Source: a virus. Taken from it: a stretch of DNA of 43,446 nucleotides. The position numbers were made by a program, and so were the translations under genes. The notes below the pieces were generated by a model. It was given only the letters and a program-made list of their open reading frames with translations, made no database searches and was not told the DNA's origin. Shown here piece after piece: positions 5,044 to 13,627 of this stretch (its first letter is position 1; every line of letters begins with the position of its first letter). The DNA lies in IMG/VR virus record IMGVR_UViG_3300046454_000123, positions 1 to 43,446 of that record; one strand, written 5' to 3'.

Positions 5044-6969
5044 TCAGTTGGCAAAGAAACCAAGATAAGTGGGGTTATTCGGAGGCGTTACGGTTGCTTT
5101 GAATGCCGCGACATTCGCCGCCCATACTCCGCTTGCTGAGGTCCATGTGGCAGTTTGGGTCCCCGTTGCATTCACGACTTTGTACTCGTTGCGAGCGTTC
5201 TGAATCTGCGTGAATCCCGCTCCTATCACTTCACCTTGATTGATGTTGACACCGAGCCCATAGATCACATCATTCGGGTTAGTCGTCGCCAAGCTCGTTG
5301 AAACGCTGATGCTCGTCCCGCTGCCATTCGCGGTCCCACTGCGATCTAATGGCGAAACCGGGTCCATGCCGGACCATTCCGAAGCATAGCCGGTCAGGTA
5401 GAACTTACCAGTCGTCCCTGATGCGGTGATGTGGACGACATTGCTTCCCCCGGTTATTGCCTTCGAATATAAAAGGGCGGTCACTACACCCGTCGCGCCC
5501 GTATTCGCTGAAATCAATGTGTAGGCATTGCCGAGATCGTCGGTCGCGCTTACCGTGCCGCCTGATGGACTCGCGATGCAGGAGGCGTCAGGGCAGTAGG
5601 TCACTGCCAAAACATTCAGGTTGGCGGTGGTTTCACTCGCGAGATAGGGAACGTCGAGCGTTGCTCCCGATCCCGCATTTCCAGCGGAATTCGACTGGAC
5701 CGGACAGGGCGCGGTGCAGGCGCTTGCCACAAATGCGCCGACATCCCATGGCACGAGACGGGTTATACCATCGAAATCGGTCGTAAATGTGGCTGACAGG
5801 TTCGCGCCTAGCCCCGCCGCTGGACTCCCCGCCTGGAGGTGAAAGTCATTGACTCCGGGGCTAACGAAGAGCGGATTGGTCACGCCTAGCGTCGAGCCGC
5901 AACCGGAGACGTTTAGATTATTCGAACAAACTGTTCCGGTCCCCGTGTCGAGGATGGCGGCAACGGTATTCCAGCAGATGTTGTTCTTAATGGCACTGTT
6001 TGTGGGGCCTGTTGGTCCTGATGCCCCAACATCCACAAAGACACACCGAGTGGACATGCCATAAATTGTGTTGTTGTAAACAAGCGTGTTGGCCGCATTA
6101 TTGGTTATATCGACCCCGATACCGTCGTACAGAGTTGAGTTCGTGATGACATCGTTATAAATCTGCGATCCTGATGTGAAGCTCGTAACGAAAACTCCCA
6201 CCCTCCCGTTGGCGTCCATGGTCATGTTTCTAGCAATGTTTCGCAGCCCCGCAGCCGGATCGCCGCCACCGTTCCGAAATTGAACACCAGCACCAGCATT
6301 TCCATTACTGCTGCCACCGTCGATAATGTTGTCTGAGTCTTGAATGTAATATCCATGACCGTGGCCCAGGCCATCACCGCCCGTACACTTAACGCCATTG
6401 TCATGAACATAGTTATTTAGAAACTGATCAAAGGTCGAGCCAAACGTTCCGGTATGATCTCCTAACGTCTGCTCGACTCCATTCGCAGCCGCGGCGCAAG
6501 TTGAAGCATCCCCACTGACATTGTTTCGGATCTCGCTATTTTGGATGATGATGTGGTCATCAGAATTTAGCCTGAATCCGTCATTGCCGTCATTCGTGGT
6601 ATCAAGCGAGCCATCTTCCACGATGCCATCAATGGTGATGTATGCCACGTTAAACAGGTTGATTATTCCAAAGCCGCCTCCAACCGGCGCGGATGGCTTA
6701 ATGATCGCCATGCGGTTATTAATGGCCTTAATGATCGTTGGTGCGCCGGCTGAACCAGAAGGCGGCTGCACGCTGCGGATTTGATAGTTATATGTCCCGT
6801 CATTCAGCATCAGCGTGTCGCCACTGGCCAACTTGCCGATACCTGTCCCTATTGTACAGGGCGAGCCGATGCTACAGGTTGAACCACTGCCTCCCGTCGA
6901 GGCGTAATAGGTCGTTGCAAAGGACGAGGCCGGAATCAGCAATAAGAGAGCAAGGACCAGCTTCCTCAT
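5044..6969 (-). CDS. Parallel beta-helix tail-spike-like protein with signal peptide
   Basis: A 641-aa protein. Residues 1-19 (MRKLVLALLLLIPASSFA-T) are a textbook Sec signal peptide with an SFA cleavage site. Residues about 20-400 are a right-handed beta-helix: repeated turns such as YITIDGI, HIIIQNSEIRNN, QFLNNYVHDNG and LVYNNTIYGM. Residues about 430-640 form a separate beta-rich domain ending in ANVAAFKA. Beta-helix proteins in phages bind or cut polysaccharide. It is the last gene of the late block, its start overlaps the previous stop (TAATG), and the two genes before it also carry signal peptides. It may be a tail spike or a secreted depolymerase. Confidence 0.7.
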   Translation of the reverse strand: MRKLVLALLLLIPASSFATTYYASTGGSGSTCSIGSPCTIGTGIGKLASGDTLMLNDGTYNYQIRSVQPPSGSAGAPTIIKAINNRMAIIKPSAPVGGGFGIINLFNVAYITIDGIVEDGSLDTTNDGNDGFRLNSDDHIIIQNSEIRNNVSGDASTCAAAANGVEQTLGDHTGTFGSTFDQFLNNYVHDNGVKCTGGDGLGHGHGYYIQDSDNIIDGGSSNGNAGAGVQFRNGGGDPAAGLRNIARNMTMDANGRVGVFVTSFTSGSQIYNDVITNSTLYDGIGVDITNNAANTLVYNNTIYGMSTRCVFVDVGASGPTGPTNSAIKNNICWNTVAAILDTGTGTVCSNNLNVSGCGSTLGVTNPLFVSPGVNDFHLQAGSPAAGLGANLSATFTTDFDGITRLVPWDVGAFVASACTAPCPVQSNSAGNAGSGATLDVPYLASETTANLNVLAVTYCPDASCIASPSGGTVSATDDLGNAYTLISANTGATGVVTALLYSKAITGGSNVVHITASGTTGKFYLTGYASEWSGMDPVSPLDRSGTANGSGTSISVSTSLATTNPNDVIYGLGVNINQGEVIGAGFTQIQNARNEYKVVNATGTQTATWTSASGVWAANVAAFKATVTPPNNPTYLGFFAN

Positions 6970-8528
6970 TAGAAATTGTCAAGCCAAGACAGAAAATCCC
7001 ATTTGCTATCCGTCGAGTTCCATACAAACAAGTTGTATTGCGTCTTGCTGGTGGTTGTCGCTGTGGGCAATGCTAGAGTTCCGCTCGCACGAAAGATTGC
7101 ATTGAAGGTGAGCGTCCGAGATGTGCCATTGTCCTTCAACCGGAGCATGAGCCGCTGACCATTGACTGGCGTTCCACTTGGCGAATTGATGGTCAGATTC
7201 GCGGCTAAGGCCGTGACGGTGTAAACGTCCGTCGTATCGGAATTGATCGTCAGCGAGGCCGTGGATGCCGTCGTATTCGTCCGCGGATTCACCCGGACGC
7301 TGATGGTGCCTGCCGTTATGTTCGACGCGTTTGTCGTATCCGTGCTGCACGATGTTGCGCCATCTGAGAGGTCTGCACATGCCGGCCGCGCCTGATGAGG
7401 CACGCCCGATGTATTGATGTCTGTAATGAAATCATGCGTGACCGCGGCAATGCTTTCCACGCCTCCCAGCGTTGAGGCTGATGGGTTGGGCAGGCGGGCC
7501 GCTGGCAGGGTTCCGCTCGTGATGTTCGTCGCAACAGTCGTATCTGTCGTTGCCGAGGCCGCAAAGCTAACGCTATTCGTCTTGGTGCAGGTGATCGCAA
7601 GCGTGCCAGATGTCGTGCAATCTCCCGAGAGGTCGCCATTGACGATGGAAGTAGCGCCCGAGAACTTCGTCAGATTGCCACTAGCGGGGCTCCCCGTTGT
7701 CGTGACCGTACCGCCGCCTGGACCTGGAGGGGTAGCCCATGAGCCATCCGCCCTCAGAAAGTTCGTGGTGCCGCCACCGGAGCCTGAAACAAGCCCCTGT
7801 AGCGTCGATGTGAATAGATTCAGGTCCGCCGTTAATTGCGTTGAGCTGATGGCAGCCGCCACAGCGGAGCCACCCGTATTATTGCCGATATAGGTATGCG
7901 CCCCGATAGATGGGAAACGCGAGATGGAAAGCGTTCCGCTTACGATATTGGAGGCGTTCGTTGTGTCGGTCGTGGCCGAAGTCGCGAAACTGACACCGTT
8001 GGTCTTCAGACAAACGATATTCGGAATGGTGATGGTGCAATCCCCGGCTAATGTGAATCCGCCGAAGAGCCCGCCGCTATTGAATTGGATCTGCCCGCTG
8101 ATACCGCCTGGGCTGCCAGTTCCGCCCCCTGATGCTGGAAGGAATATCCCGTCTCGTTGCCAGATCAGTGTCCCGACCTTCTGATTGTTGCAGAGATTCC
8201 CGGTTCCTGGTCGATATAGGGTGAAGCGGTAGACCGTCGCCAGCGGAATATACATGGAGGCGGATGCCCCGCCGCCTGTCTGTGGAATCCCCGCGCCGTT
8301 CAAGGTGATCGGGTTGGGTAAAGCATTACCAGGCGCGAGGTCCAGGTTCGAATAGGTCGCAAGCGGGGTAGTCGTCCCGGTCGCAGTCGTGCATAGCTTG
8401 TACCCGCTCGCCATTACTCCAGAGGCGGTAAAGAAGGTCGGAGGCACAGCCGGAGCCAATCCAGATTGAGCAAAAGCGGCCGGACTCGCGAGCAAGAAGA
8501 GGAGGACAAAATAAAGGCGCTTCATCAT
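6969..8528 (-). CDS. Tail-fibre protein with signal peptide
   Basis: A 519-aa protein. Residues 1-21 form a Sec signal peptide ending AAFA-Q. Residues about 25-125 share a domain with the next tail protein upstream (CTTATGT-TPL, then NPITL--AGIPQTGGGAS, then YRPGTGNLCN and IWQRD). The middle contains imprecise repeats around TTDTTNASNI-SGTL, common in phage fibres, and the C-terminus is a beta-rich tip ending KWDFLSWLDNF. It overlaps the neighbouring genes by ATGA and TAATG, so it is translated with them. It is probably a receptor-binding fibre; a signal peptide on such a protein is unusual. Confidence 0.7.
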   Translation of the reverse strand: MMKRLYFVLLFLLASPAAFAQSGLAPAVPPTFFTASGVMASGYKLCTTATGTTTPLATYSNLDLAPGNALPNPITLNGAGIPQTGGGASASMYIPLATVYRFTLYRPGTGNLCNNQKVGTLIWQRDGIFLPASGGGTGSPGGISGQIQFNSGGLFGGFTLAGDCTITIPNIVCLKTNGVSFATSATTDTTNASNIVSGTLSISRFPSIGAHTYIGNNTGGSAVAAAISSTQLTADLNLFTSTLQGLVSGSGGGTTNFLRADGSWATPPGPGGGTVTTTGSPASGNLTKFSGATSIVNGDLSGDCTTSGTLAITCTKTNSVSFAASATTDTTVATNITSGTLPAARLPNPSASTLGGVESIAAVTHDFITDINTSGVPHQARPACADLSDGATSCSTDTTNASNITAGTISVRVNPRTNTTASTASLTINSDTTDVYTVTALAANLTINSPSGTPVNGQRLMLRLKDNGTSRTLTFNAIFRASGTLALPTATTTSKTQYNLFVWNSTDSKWDFLSWLDNF

Positions 8529-10897
8529 TGCTTCCTCGCCAATTCAACCCACTCGCCAGTATCGCTAAAAACCAGCGTTAGGGTGTTATTTATGGCCGTT
8601 GAGAAATCGACTGCGCCTGCTAGAATCAGGGGCGTATTCGCCCCCGTACACGTCTGGTTGTACTTAATGACCGGATTCGATAGAAACAATAAAGAGACAA
8701 CGGCTCCATTGGCCCAGCCTGTGTTTACGATGCAATTGATCTGCGTTGCGCCGCTGACTTGGAAGAAATTACCGTCCGAGGCGAGCGTCGTGTTATTCGC
8801 AGCGGTGACACCTGAGCCTCTCGGAGAGAGGAGTCGGCCCCCCGTGATCGCTACATCCCCGCCAGCGGATGTAATGCCTGCCCCGGCAGTAATCAAGCCG
8901 GAATTGAGCAGGGCCCCGCTGTTAGTCAGGCCAGCGACTTCGGAAACATTTAGTCTCGTCGTCCCATTAAAGCAGCCATCCGTAGCGCCGCTGAATGCGA
9001 CTGAGTTGAGGGAAAGGTTACTACCTCCTCCGATGATATTATGGTCGAAGCACTGGTTACTATTAGCGAATGTGGAAAGCAGCCAATAGGTCGGCGCCAT
9101 GCCATGAGATATATTCATATGAGACATGGAGAGCAACCCAACGACACCGCCCACCGCGATGTCCGGGGTTGCAGCCCCGGTCGTGTTTACGCCCTTCAAC
9201 TCCACATTATCGAATTTAAAATTCCGAATCCCGCCCGCGCCCGCCGAGCCGACGATGGTTGTTCCGGTGTAAGCTGAACCCGTGACCGATGCGTTGGTGA
9301 CGACATACGATCCATCCCCAGCGCCGACGAAATCCATGGCATAGGTCGGATGTCCGTTGTTATTAATTACCGCCCCATTCGAGATAATCAGTTCGCAATG
9401 GGTGCCGAAGATATCATAGGGATTGACAACGGAGGCGTTCTGGACGTTATCCGTGAAAGTGAAGTTGTTGAGCGTGACACTGGAGGACTGGCAGTTAATT
9501 GCCTGACCTTGGTAATTGTTCGCGATAAAGTTAGAGATGAGGATATTGGTCGAACTAATCAGTTCAATCCCATACTCTTCGGGCTGAACGGTAACGGACG
9601 TTCCCTCTCCCTGAACATTGTTTAACGCCACACTGTCGCAGCTCGTACATATGATGATGCCTTCTCCAGCATGGTCAGAATGAATGTCAGAGAATAGGGA
9701 CTTTGACAAATGGTCCGCGACAATGCACTCGTTACCGCCGAAACAGTCTATATCGGAGATTATCAAGTCTTGTGGGGCCGGGTTAGAGCCGGAGGATCGA
9801 GTAATCGTGATACAGTTCGGCGCACCACCGCCATTCGATATCCAATCACAAGTAATATGATGGACTTCAGTCCCGGTGGTGTCGATGACCGATGTGGATT
9901 CAATCATGATGTCGTTAGAATCCAGCATCCAGAGATTGTTGAGTGTTGTCTTGTTCCCACGGACCCGGATTCCAGTGTCCGATCCGCTTCCTGAGATGTT
10001 CAAATCCTCAACTGATGATGGACACGCCCAATTAAACATTTGGATGATGTCAATACTCGCGCTCGTGATGATCGTGGAAACGCTACGCCCTGCACCTTTC
10101 AGGACGACGCAGGCATTGATTGTTCCAACTGGAATCCCGCGCCCGGCATCACCGGGGCAGGAGTTATAATGGCAGGTCGATATCGGATTGGTGACTTTAT
10201 AAGTACCAGGCGGGAAATAGACTTCACCGGCAGGAGCTATGGCGATGGTGTTGACATCCGCACCGCTAATGATCGCATCTTCGGCTGCTTGAATCGCAGC
10301 CCAGTCATCCGTTACGCCGTCGCCCTTCGCCCCAAAGTCACGCACATTGCAAATGAGTCCATTTTGAGAAACCCATTGCGTACCGTTGTCCATAAAAAGA
10401 CCGCGGCAGTGGTCAGTGACATTAGCCAAGCGTCCCGCATGGCCCGCTGCGGGCAATCCCGCGAAAGTGTAGCTTTTGACGACGACAAGGAGCCCCGCTG
10501 AAATCAATTCGCCAATGTCATAAACATGATCCCGCTGCCAGATCATGTTCCCCACGTCGATACCGTTGCAGAGGTTGCCAGTGCCGCGGCTGTAGAGGGT
10601 GACGCGATACTCTGCCGGCTGAATGTAGACCGCCGTGCTCGCACCGCCTCCCGTTTGGGGTATTCCGGCACTGCTCAGGGTGATCGGATTCGGTAAGGGA
10701 ACCGTCAAATTCTCGTCAGAGAAGGTCGATAATGGCGTGCTGGTCCCTGTGGCTGTCGTGCAGACTTTTGCGCCAGAAGCCGCCTGTCCACCAGCATTGG
10801 TGAAGTAAGGCGGCAGGGCAGGCATCAAGGCCCCAACTTGAGCAAAGGCTATCCGATTGGATAGGAGGAACAGGGCCAATAAGAGACAGCGTTTCAT
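8525..10897 (-). CDS. Pectate-lyase-fold tail-spike protein with signal peptide
   Basis: A 790-aa protein. GGAGAACGA before ATG 10897 selects this start, which gives a signal peptide MKRCLLLALFLLSNRIAFA-Q. Residues about 22-130 are the domain shared with the 6969-8528 fibre. A pectate-lyase-3 entry motif follows (VRDFGAKGDGVTDDWAAIQ, then VYFPPGTY), and residues about 190-640 are beta-helix. The C-terminal 100 residues are a beta-rich cap. The motif is the classic start of phage depolymerase spikes. It is the first of three consecutive tail genes, all with signal peptides. Confidence 0.8.
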   Translation of the reverse strand: MKRCLLLALFLLSNRIAFAQVGALMPALPPYFTNAGGQAASGAKVCTTATGTSTPLSTFSDENLTVPLPNPITLSSAGIPQTGGGASTAVYIQPAEYRVTLYSRGTGNLCNGIDVGNMIWQRDHVYDIGELISAGLLVVVKSYTFAGLPAAGHAGRLANVTDHCRGLFMDNGTQWVSQNGLICNVRDFGAKGDGVTDDWAAIQAAEDAIISGADVNTIAIAPAGEVYFPPGTYKVTNPISTCHYNSCPGDAGRGIPVGTINACVVLKGAGRSVSTIITSASIDIIQMFNWACPSSVEDLNISGSGSDTGIRVRGNKTTLNNLWMLDSNDIMIESTSVIDTTGTEVHHITCDWISNGGGAPNCITITRSSGSNPAPQDLIISDIDCFGGNECIVADHLSKSLFSDIHSDHAGEGIIICTSCDSVALNNVQGEGTSVTVQPEEYGIELISSTNILISNFIANNYQGQAINCQSSSVTLNNFTFTDNVQNASVVNPYDIFGTHCELIISNGAVINNNGHPTYAMDFVGAGDGSYVVTNASVTGSAYTGTTIVGSAGAGGIRNFKFDNVELKGVNTTGAATPDIAVGGVVGLLSMSHMNISHGMAPTYWLLSTFANSNQCFDHNIIGGGSNLSLNSVAFSGATDGCFNGTTRLNVSEVAGLTNSGALLNSGLITAGAGITSAGGDVAITGGRLLSPRGSGVTAANNTTLASDGNFFQVSGATQINCIVNTGWANGAVVSLLFLSNPVIKYNQTCTGANTPLILAGAVDFSTAINNTLTLVFSDTGEWVELARKQ

Positions 10898-10980
10898 TCG
10901 TTCTCCGCTATCCCCCACCGGCCAGAATGGGAGAGTGTGTTTTTCTTGCTCTAAATTCGTCTAAATATTAGGCTTTCCCA

Positions 10981-11112
10981 ATGGGCTACCTCATCGGCGC
11001 GGCGCTAGGAATCGCACTTGTCTTTCTGTATGACATCAAAAAGGCTCTCGAAAAAGGCAATGAGCAGCGAGAACGCCGCCCCTCCCGCCATGACATTGAC
11101 CATTCCGCTTAA
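10981..11112 (+). CDS. 43-aa single-pass membrane protein on the opposite strand
   Basis: A short rightward frame between leftward tail and ejection genes. The peptide has one N-terminal hydrophobic helix (MGYLIGAALGIALVFLYDI) followed by a strongly charged tail (KKALEKGNEQRERRPSRHD). It overlaps the end of the 11109-12398 gene by 4 nt. There is no clear Shine-Dalgarno; only weak promoter-like AT-rich sequence lies at 10941-10970. The clean membrane-plus-charged layout suggests it may be real. The rest of 10898-10980 shows no gene. Confidence 0.4.
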   Translation: MGYLIGAALGIALVFLYDIKKALEKGNEQRERRPSRHDIDHSA

Positions 11113-12398
11113 GGCCCATAGTCATGATAAATCTTCCCTGCGATCCCTGCCGGAACAGCATATTTAGCAGCCTTCTTGGCGAATATTGCGGCGGGTGAGG
11201 ACGGCGGCACTGGTGCTCCTGGACCGCTTCCTTTCCCGACAACATCCTCCGTCAGAGATTCCGCAAGGTTCTTACTCGCGAGATTCAAATTCCCCCAACG
11301 CGATTGCGCGGGGCCGATCCCCTTCACCGCGCCCTTGATTGCGCTGTTCACTTCGCCATATGCCTGAATGAAGGCATCGTTTAAAGGATCATCGGCGGAC
11401 AACCGCCAATTGATGTTTTTCCCAAGCTCCACTTTCAGCGCGTGCGCTCGTGAAGGCGTCAAGTCGTCAATATCCGGGTAGCGGTTCAGGATCTTGTCAA
11501 ATGTGGATTTCACGCGATTACCGAAAGCCGCATCTGTGGGTGATTTCAGTTTGGCCTCGGCACTATCGAGCGCGTCTTTTACCAAATGCTCCGCGTCAAT
11601 CTTCACGCCTTGCGCGTCTGCTGCTTTCAAATGCGTCTCGATGTCTTTCCCGGCGCTTGTCAACGCACTATCCACATTTGCCTTCGTGGCTTCCTTCGTT
11701 GCTCCAATCAGGTTGTCATCAAGCAACTGCTGGCCGGGGTTCGCGCCTCGTGCTACCTGTTTTGCCGGAACGTCCATCCACTTATTGACGGCTGCCGCAT
11801 CGAGGCCGGGACTCTGGAATTTCGCTTTTACTTGATCGAAAGCGTTCCTGATTGTTGGCCCCGCCAGTTCAGCCCCACCGGCAAGTACCGCGCTCCCTAG
11901 CATTGTCCCCGCGCCCCTTGCTGCCGCTGTCGTTTCAGGCGCGTCTGGTGTCGGCGCATTCACAAGCCCCGGCTTCGCGAGTTCGATAGCCTGCTTAACT
12001 GGCGTGGTGATGGGATTCGCCATGCTTTTTAGTGCACCAGGGATCAGTCGCGGCTGAGTCACCATCTGCGCGGCTCCGGCAATAGCTGAAGGAATGCCCG
12101 TGACGGCTTCAGCCGCTCCCGGAGCAACTTGACTTGTCAGGTCTGCGGCTTTCTCTAATCCTTGCGATGTAGGACTTGACGGATTGCCGCGATTGAAGAG
12201 TCCTGTATACCAAGGAACCATCTGATCGCGTGACTGTTGCAGCGTTTCAGCCTTCCTGGCTGCGAGAGTTGCGGCATCAGGAGCAGGCTTGTAGAGTGCC
12301 TGAGCCTGCCGGATGACATCTTCTTCTGAAGCGCCCTCCGGGCCTTCCAGCGTAACCATGTGACCGTCAGGAGCCTGTACGGTATATTGCTTGCTCAT
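11109..12398 (-). CDS. Putative internal virion / DNA-ejection protein
   Basis: A 429-aa protein with an N-terminal ~35-aa module (YTVQAPDGHMVTLEGPEGAS, then EEDVIRQAQALY) frequent at the start of large phage internal proteins; the ART-like protein at 30298 begins with a related one. The rest is Ala-rich and helical, with a possible hydrophobic stretch (GAGTMLGSAVLAGGAELAG) and a Gly/Ala C-terminus. It overlaps the next gene by 4 nt in a three-gene cluster ending in the p32-type protein, the position of the P22 ejection proteins gp7, gp20 and gp16. Its role is inferred from context. Confidence 0.55.
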   Translation of the reverse strand: MSKQYTVQAPDGHMVTLEGPEGASEEDVIRQAQALYKPAPDAATLAARKAETLQQSRDQMVPWYTGLFNRGNPSSPTSQGLEKAADLTSQVAPGAAEAVTGIPSAIAGAAQMVTQPRLIPGALKSMANPITTPVKQAIELAKPGLVNAPTPDAPETTAAARGAGTMLGSAVLAGGAELAGPTIRNAFDQVKAKFQSPGLDAAAVNKWMDVPAKQVARGANPGQQLLDDNLIGATKEATKANVDSALTSAGKDIETHLKAADAQGVKIDAEHLVKDALDSAEAKLKSPTDAAFGNRVKSTFDKILNRYPDIDDLTPSRAHALKVELGKNINWRLSADDPLNDAFIQAYGEVNSAIKGAVKGIGPAQSRWGNLNLASKNLAESLTEDVVGKGSGPGAPVPPSSPAAIFAKKAAKYAVPAGIAGKIYHDYGP

Positions 12399-13627
12399 TT
12401 GACGCTGATTACCTTCCAGCCACCAGCGGGAGCAGTTGCAGTTGGCGCGGCACTGCTAAAGTGTGAGTTGTAAACCTTATCCACGCCCTGCAATTTTCGC
12501 TGGTAAATCGTATCCGTGTTGGAGCCGAGGGCGTCATGAAGCGCCTGCATATCCTTCAAAACATCATCCGGTATCGGCTTCCCGGCAACGATCTTGCCAA
12601 GTTTGCCCTCCAGACTGTCAATTAGCGAGCCTGCATTCCCATAGCTGGCGATTTCCGCGCCGTTGACCCGTTTGACGCCCGCCAGTTCATTGATGGCTTG
12701 CACGCCGATCAAGGAAGCCGATGCTTGCGCTTCCTTGTTGCCGCTTTTGGCAAGTTTCAGCACGGTATTCATACGGTCTGTGGCCGCGAGTGCCGCCGTG
12801 TGCTCATTGTCGGCCTTGAGAACGGCTGATTTAACGGTTTGATAGTCCTTCGGAGAGACTCCAGCAAGTCGTGGATCATCGCTGACCGCCCCCGCTGCCT
12901 TCTTGGCTGCCGCATCTTCCCCCATTTGTTTCAGCTCTTTTTCTTGCAGGAATCGTCCAGGATCTAGCGGAGGCGTGGGCTGTGGCGGATTCACCGGAGG
13001 AGCCATTTCCGTCCCGAGGATGCGCGTCTCGTTCTTATAGGTTCCATCCGGCTGTCTGACGCGGAACTGCGCCGCCCGTGCTGGCTTGCCTGTAGGGTCC
13101 GCAGTGGAGAACTCACTGCCTTGAATTATGGTTCCTGCCGCCTCTTCAGCATTCTTGCGGGCGAGTTCATCCGCTTCCCGCTGCGCTTTTGTCGTCGCTT
13201 GAAGTTGATCGAAGGCGTTCTTCTTCTGCGTTTCCTTGAGTGCTTCACCCGCAATATTCGACTCTGATAGACGGCGCGCAATTTCGCTCTTTTGATTAGC
13301 AACTTCAGAGCGATTCTTCGCGAATGTGTCCCCGATTGTGGGATCCACGCCATACAGCTTATTCAATAGTTCGGGATCGTCAATGTCACCACCGTTCAAA
13401 ACATGGTCATGGATGACTTGCGCGGCCTGCTGTGCCTTCTGTACTCCAGCCTGATTCTTCTGGGCCAGCGCTTGCCGTTCCGCGATCTGTGCCTGAGTAT
13501 CCTGCTGCTGAAGTTGGACGTTCTTCAGTTCCGCCATGGTCTTCATGGGGGCGAAGAGATCAGGTGGCTTGATATTCGCCAGTGTTCTATTAGCCGCGTC
13601 TTGAACGACTCCTAAATCAAATGCCAT
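12395..13627 (-). CDS. Coiled-coil putative internal virion / ejection protein
   Basis: A 410-aa protein, Gln/Ala/Lys-rich. Residues about 30-70 (LKNVQLQQQDTQAQIAERQA) and 110-165 are predicted coiled coil. A small beta segment (QFRVRQPDGTYKNETRI) is followed by a helical C-terminal half. No enzyme motif is visible. It lies between the p32-type gene and the 11109 gene with a 4-nt overlap, matching the ejection-protein cluster of P22-like phages. It could equally be an internal scaffold. Confidence 0.5.
   Translation of the reverse strand: MAFDLGVVQDAANRTLANIKPPDLFAPMKTMAELKNVQLQQQDTQAQIAERQALAQKNQAGVQKAQQAAQVIHDHVLNGGDIDDPELLNKLYGVDPTIGDTFAKNRSEVANQKSEIARRLSESNIAGEALKETQKKNAFDQLQATTKAQREADELARKNAEEAAGTIIQGSEFSTADPTGKPARAAQFRVRQPDGTYKNETRILGTEMAPPVNPPQPTPPLDPGRFLQEKELKQMGEDAAAKKAAGAVSDDPRLAGVSPKDYQTVKSAVLKADNEHTAALAATDRMNTVLKLAKSGNKEAQASASLIGVQAINELAGVKRVNGAEIASYGNAGSLIDSLEGKLGKIVAGKPIPDDVLKDMQALHDALGSNTDTIYQRKLQGVDKVYNSHFSSAAPTATAPAGGWKVISVK

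Noticed and set aside
8466-9089. 207-aa rightward open frame
   Set aside because: It is antisense to two well-supported tail genes, has no ribosome binding site and no protein-like motifs.
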